The notes beneath the pieces were generated by a model. That model made no database searches and had not been told where the DNA came from. It worked only from the letters and a program-made list of their open reading frames with translations. A DNA stretch of 44,860 bases from an uncultured Alphaproteobacteria bacterium (GTDB taxonomy: Bacteria > Pseudomonadota > Alphaproteobacteria > Rhodobacterales > Rhodobacteraceae), in NCBI GenBank assembly GCA_902524845.1, contig CABZEW010000015.1, positions 1-44,860 on the forward strand. Reading direction: 5' to 3'. A program made the translations under genes and the position numbers. Numbering within the stretch: position 1 is the stretch's first letter; each line of letters begins with the position of its first letter. Below are positions 41,171 through 44,860 of the stretch, piece by piece.

Positions 41171-42811
41171 CTAGTTGTAAGGAATTAAATTCTCTTTAGG
41201 TAATAGAGGCTTATTTAAAATATGATCTACTGCTTTTTCGCCCACCATAATGCTTGGTGCATTTAGGTTTCCATTAGTAATCGAAGGGAAGATTGAGGAG
41301 TCTGCACAAAACAGGTTGTCTAAGCCATTTATTTTACAATCAGGGGTTACAACCGTTTCTTTGTCATCAGGGTGGCCCATTTTGCAAGTACCACAAGGAT
41401 GGAATGCAGACTCAACACTCGACTTTATAAATTGATCTAATTCTGTATTTGTTTTCAATGATGACCTAGGTTTAATTTCGTCGCCAGCATAATCTTTAAA
41501 GGCGGTTTGATCAAGAATATTTCTGGTTATTTTGATTGCATTTCTAAAATCCTTAAGATCATCTGGGTGACTAAGATAATTGAATTTTATCGACGGTTGG
41601 CTTGTTGGATCAGCATGCTTGATAGCAACAGTTCCCCTGGATTTTGAGCGCATTGTACCCACGTGGAATTGGAAGCCATGACCTTTATGTGGCGATGATC
41701 CATCATAATTTATAGCTAAAGGTAAAAAATGGTATTGCAGGTTAGGATACTGCTGATTTCTATCTGTTTTTATGAAGCCAAGAGTTTCAAATTGATTTGA
41801 TGTACCAAGACCTTTTCGAAAAAAATACCACTCCAAGAATATTCTTGCCTTTGAGAGTAAATTATTGTTCTTAAAAAGACTTATTGATCGCTTACATTTC
41901 ACTTGAAAATATAGTTCAAGATGGTCCTGTAGATTATTTCCAACACCTTCCAAGTTTTTAAAAGGTTTTATTCCAAGGCCTGCAATGTGTTTCGGGGTAC
42001 CTATTCCTGATCTTTGTAAAATACAAGGATTGCCAATAGATCCTGCAGCTAATATGACACCGTTCCTGCATTTTGCTGAAAAAAATTCAGACTTTCTTTT
42101 GAAAATTAGTCCATTGCATTTATTGTTTGAAAACAATAGTCTATCAACCAAACATGAAGTAATAGTACAGATATTTTCTTGTTTAGCTATATTCTTCAAA
42201 TAACCTTTCGCAGTAGACCATCTAGTTCCTTCATGTACCGTCATGTCGGCTGCTCCAATGCCTTCTTGCTTGTACCCATTGTAATCTTCAGTCAACGAGT
42301 AACCGGATTGTACAGCTGCCTCTGAAAAAACGTTGTGCAATACGTTTTTTTGTTCTGCAGTTTTAATTCGAATAGGCCCATTTTCCCCTCGCCAAGGTGA
42401 GCTCTTATTTTCACAAGCCTCCATTTTTTTAAAGTAAGGAAGAACATCTGAGAATGACCAACTTGAAGCTCCTTGAGCGCTCCAATTATCAAAGTCTTGA
42501 GGATGGCCGCGTACATAAACCATGCCATTTATTGAAGATGATCCGCCTAAACCTTTTCCTCGAGGGCAAATTAATGATCTTCCCAATAAATTTGGTTCCG
42601 GCTCTGTATTAAACCCCCAGTTATATTTTTTCATATTCATAGGATATGATAGAGCTGCGGGCATATCGATGAATATCGATCTATTCTGACCTCCGTACTC
42701 AATTAGTAGGACTTTCATATTATTTTCTTGTGCTAATCTATAGGCTATTGCTGAGCCAGAGGATCCTGCACCTACTATAATGTAATCAAAGTCGCCGTCA
42801 AAAGGCTTGAT
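41171..42811 (-). CDS. GMC family FAD oxidoreductase with no standard start codon
   Basis: A GMC alcohol/choline-dehydrogenase-type flavoprotein. From an ATG at 42718 it would lack its FAD site, but the frame is open upstream and reads KPFDGDFDYIIVGAGSSG, then AIAYRLAQENNMKVLLIE, which is the complete GxGxxG Rossmann start. Between the in-frame stop upstream and this motif there is no ATG, GTG or TTG; ATC at 42811 or ATT at 42829 are the only start-like codons. The rest has RGKGLGGSSSINGMVYVRG, and the catalytic His (SAFHPCGTCKMG) and Asn (TNGNLNAPSIM). Length from 42811 is about 546, normal for the family. It is the third gene after ald and bciA. Confidence 0.8.
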   Translation of the reverse strand: MKPFDGDFDYIIVGAGSSGSAIAYRLAQENNMKVLLIEYGGQNRSIFIDMPAALSYPMNMKKYNWGFNTEPEPNLLGRSLICPRGKGLGGSSSINGMVYVRGHPQDFDNWSAQGASSWSFSDVLPYFKKMEACENKSSPWRGENGPIRIKTAEQKNVLHNVFSEAAVQSGYSLTEDYNGYKQEGIGAADMTVHEGTRWSTAKGYLKNIAKQENICTITSCLVDRLLFSNNKCNGLIFKRKSEFFSAKCRNGVILAAGSIGNPCILQRSGIGTPKHIAGLGIKPFKNLEGVGNNLQDHLELYFQVKCKRSISLFKNNNLLSKARIFLEWYFFRKGLGTSNQFETLGFIKTDRNQQYPNLQYHFLPLAINYDGSSPHKGHGFQFHVGTMRSKSRGTVAIKHADPTSQPSIKFNYLSHPDDLKDFRNAIKITRNILDQTAFKDYAGDEIKPRSSLKTNTELDQFIKSSVESAFHPCGTCKMGHPDDKETVVTPDCKINGLDNLFCADSSIFPSITNGNLNAPSIMVGEKAVDHILNKPLLPKENLIPYN

Positions 42812-42822
42812 GTCTTTTGTAA

Positions 42823-43788
42823 CTAAAATAGCTTTTGATCCTTTAATTCTTTATAAACAATATCTTTATCTAGTATTTTTTTGTAATAGTCTTCTAAAGT
42901 ATCTTTTCCAAACTCTGGTGTTTTTTTAGAACTATATGCATGATTTTTCTCGTCCCAAAATAACATAGATTCCGTTGCGTAGTAATAAGCAATCTTTAGG
43001 AATTCCCTGAAATCTTGTATCTTTTTTGAGATTTTAGATAAGGGCATCAGGACATAGATGATTACCAGGAAAAGCTTTGGAGAGATGTGGGTAATTTTTT
43101 TTTCATTTTTGGATAGCTTAAATAATAACTCCGCTTGGTTTTTAGGAGAAATAGGTGGCCCCGGACCACCAACTAAATGGATTTTGTTTTCAGCCCTTTT
43201 TCTAAGAACAAACCCAATGATGAATTCACTCAAATCTTTTGCGGATATTGGCTTACAGGTAGTTAATTCTCCATTACCAAAAACTAAAAAGCTTTTGCCT
43301 TTTTTAACTCTATCAATTTGCCCAGAAAGACTTTTAAAAAAAGCTGTGGGCCTTATTATTTCATATTCAAGAGTTGAATTCTTTAATAGGGTTTCAAAGG
43401 CTAATTTCGCTTTTTGAAATTCTAGAGTAGGCTTTTGAACACATATTGCGGATAGAAGTATAAATCTATTTATACCTGCTCTTTTGCATAGATTTAAAAA
43501 GAATTTATTAAGAGTGTATTCAACATCCCATGAATCTGTGACCCCTCCTTTTCTTGATGCAATACATGAAATAACGGTGGTGGGCTTCACTTCTAATCTT
43601 TCGAGAAAAGTCTCAATTTGAGATATTGCTACAAAAACAATATTTTCATTTTTTTTAGGAGGCTTTTTGTTTCTTACGGGGCAAACAATTTGAATATTTT
43701 TTTCCAATAGTACTTTAGCAAGTGTTGCTCCAATGTAGCCAGTGTATCCTAGCAATAGAACCTTAGTGTTAGCCAAGTTAGTTCCCAT
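42823..43788 (-). CDS. bciA: Divinyl (proto)chlorophyllide 8-vinyl-reductase-like protein (BciA/DVR)
   Basis: A 321-residue atypical SDR/NmrA-fold protein. GYTGYIG (14-20) binds NADPH. The long chain of family-specific stretches is unmistakable: LLSAICVQKPTLEFQKAKL, EIIRPTAFFKSLSGQI, CKPISAKDLSEFI, HLVGGPGPPISPKNQAELL, YYATESML and TPEFGKDTLEDYY, and even the C-terminal KELKDQKLF recalls plant DVR. BciA reduces the 8-vinyl group in (bacterio)chlorophyll synthesis. No other pigment gene lies in the window, so a different substrate is possible. A GAGG site seven bases upstream supports the ATG. It lies 20 bases after ald. Confidence 0.85.
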   Translation of the reverse strand: MGTNLANTKVLLLGYTGYIGATLAKVLLEKNIQIVCPVRNKKPPKKNENIVFVAISQIETFLERLEVKPTTVISCIASRKGGVTDSWDVEYTLNKFFLNLCKRAGINRFILLSAICVQKPTLEFQKAKLAFETLLKNSTLEYEIIRPTAFFKSLSGQIDRVKKGKSFLVFGNGELTTCKPISAKDLSEFIIGFVLRKRAENKIHLVGGPGPPISPKNQAELLFKLSKNEKKITHISPKLFLVIIYVLMPLSKISKKIQDFREFLKIAYYYATESMLFWDEKNHAYSSKKTPEFGKDTLEDYYKKILDKDIVYKELKDQKLF

Positions 43789-43808
43789 CTCGAAACCTCG
43801 ACTAGTGT

Positions 43809-44860
43809 TTAATTATAGCTCACGGATTCCTGTAATGCCTCTTTGACAGCAGAGTGAGTAATTTGACCCTTTGATACATTTAACCCCATCGCTAAATCCT
43901 GATCTTGCTCTAACGCATCGAGCCCATAAGCTGCTATTTTTGAAATGTAATTAGCCGTTACATTATTTAAAGCGTATGATGCAGTCTTGGGTACAGAACC
44001 CGGCATATTTGCTACACAATAGTGTAATACATCTTCTTCATAATAGATTGGGTTTTGGTGCGTTGTTGGCCTTGACGTTTCAAAGCAGCCACCTTGATCG
44101 ATTGCTACATCAACTAACACAGAATTTTTTTTCATTTTTGAGAGAAACGACTTTTCTATTAATTTTGGTGCGCTAGCTCCTGGTATTAATACGGCACCTA
44201 CGACCAAGTCCGCATCGACCAATTGGTTCTTAAGTTCTAAAGGTTCTGAGTACAAAACTTTCGCAGAATTACCAAAAATATCATTTAAATACCTTAATCT
44301 TTCTATAGACTTATCAAAAATTGTAACGTCTGCGCCCACCCCAATTGCCATCTGCGCTGCGCTTGTTCCGACCATGCCGCCACCCAGAATTATTACCTTA
44401 GCTGGTTTTACACCTGGCACACCCGATATCAACGAACCTGGTCCTCCACAGGTCTTTTTTAAATGATAAGCACCCTCAAAAACTGCAAGCCTTCCTGCAA
44501 TTTCGCTCATTGGTGCCAAAAGAGGTAATGTACCTTTGCTATCTGTAATGGTTTCATAAGCAATTGCATGGCATTTGGCATCAATCAACCCTTTTGCTTG
44601 CTTTGGATCTGCGGCTAAATGAAGGTAAGTAAATATGATTTGATCCTCTCTAAGCATCTTCCACTCCTTTTCCTGGGGCTCTTTTACTTTTACGATCATC
44701 TCGCTATTTCTAAAAATTTCTTCTGGTTCATCAACAATTTTGGCTCCTACCTTTGTGTATTCATCATCTGCGGCCCCAATCCCTTCACCACTGTTCTTTT
44801 GTACTAACACAGTATGATTTTCATTAATTAGTCTTGAAGCTGTAGAAGGTGTAATCCCAA
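43809..44860 (-). CDS. ald: Alanine dehydrogenase, 5' end cut off
   Basis: An NAD-dependent L-alanine dehydrogenase interconverting alanine and pyruvate plus ammonia. The frame runs to the right edge; before the GTG at 44810 it reads GITPSTASRLINENHTVLVQ, the family's N-terminal segment, so that GTG is internal and about 15 residues lie outside the window. Landmarks are the catalytic His in YLHLAAD, APMSEIAGRLA, the NAD site ILGGGMVGTSAAQMA with FDKS, and VDVAIDQGGCFETSRPTTH. It is the first visible gene of a minus-strand run with bciA and the GMC enzyme. The assignment is secure. Confidence 0.92.
   Translation of the reverse strand, partial: GITPSTASRLINENHTVLVQKNSGEGIGAADDEYTKVGAKIVDEPEEIFRNSEMIVKVKEPQEKEWKMLREDQIIFTYLHLAADPKQAKGLIDAKCHAIAYETITDSKGTLPLLAPMSEIAGRLAVFEGAYHLKKTCGGPGSLISGVPGVKPAKVIILGGGMVGTSAAQMAIGVGADVTIFDKSIERLRYLNDIFGNSAKVLYSEPLELKNQLVDADLVVGAVLIPGASAPKLIEKSFLSKMKKNSVLVDVAIDQGGCFETSRPTTHQNPIYYEEDVLHYCVANMPGSVPKTASYALNNVTANYISKIAAYGLDALEQDQDLAMGLNVSKGQITHSAVKEALQESVSYN

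Noticed and set aside
43809-44810. The GTG at 44810 as the start of alanine dehydrogenase
   Set aside because: The frame continues to the right edge with the conserved N-terminal segment, so the true start lies outside the window.
1-44860. Mobile element, CRISPR array, prophage or toxin-antitoxin pair
   Set aside because: No transposase, integrase, spaced direct repeats, structural phage gene or recognisable toxin was seen on either strand.

Overview
The window is AT-rich and very densely packed, with about 47 protein genes, no gap longer than about 250 bases, many convergent genes that overlap by a few bases, and frequent TTG or GTG starts. I see no tRNA, rRNA, CRISPR array, transposase, integrase or phage gene. 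The gene content suggests a streamlined heterotrophic marine alphaproteobacterium. It includes GlnT-type glutamine synthetase III, a class III cyclase with a TolB/TPR tail, many flavin amine oxidases, SDRs, a GFA-family protein, a FadH-like enzyme and a BciA-like vinyl reductase. The taxonomic placement is an inference, not something the sequence proves.

Layout. 1-5026: end of an amine/amino-acid oxidase, an M24 peptidase-like enzyme, and a minus-strand SDR-SDR-MFS group. 5262-8490: a plus-strand run of GST, CMD-family protein, methyltransferase and GlnT-type synthetase. 8506-9920: RidA-family protein and DpkA-like imine reductase (minus). 10081-11239: a Cys-rich mini-protein next to a class III cyclase. 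11281-18742: core or amino-acid genes (threonine synthase, IlvD/Edd dehydratase, methyltransferase, endonuclease III with a Pnk-like phosphatase, a Cys/Met-metabolism PLP enzyme, an aminotransferase). 18791-20863: glutaminyl cyclase, a D-arginine-dehydrogenase-like enzyme and a previously unlisted 52-residue membrane protein coupled to it. 20931-25086: SDR, FadH-like enzyme and FAD oxidase.

25083-31264 is the most coherent unexplained locus. A minus-strand operon encodes an ABC ATPase, a permease, an AhpD-like protein, a 2-oxoglutarate/Fe(II) oxygenase and an M29/NicX-like enzyme. Divergent from it lie the matching periplasmic binding protein, a peroxidase-like CMD protein and an EthD protein. 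I read it as uptake plus oxidative breakdown of one small, probably nitrogenous, compound whose identity the sequence does not give.

31274-34889: a large cyclase with TolB-like and TPR regions, a MATE exporter and a DUF1330 protein. 35016-41100: a GAF protein under a promoter overlapped by a palindrome, an unknown protein, an acyl-CoA ligase joined end to end with an unknown propeller-like protein, a GFA protein, an MFS transporter and a MutT-like hydrolase. 41171-44860: alanine dehydrogenase (cut by the edge), a convincing BciA/DVR-type divinyl chlorophyllide reductase, and a GMC oxidoreductase whose complete FAD-binding N-terminus has no ATG, GTG or TTG start codon. The main biochemical theme is scavenging of amines, amino acids and their N-substituted or D-forms through flavin enzymes and imine-handling enzymes.
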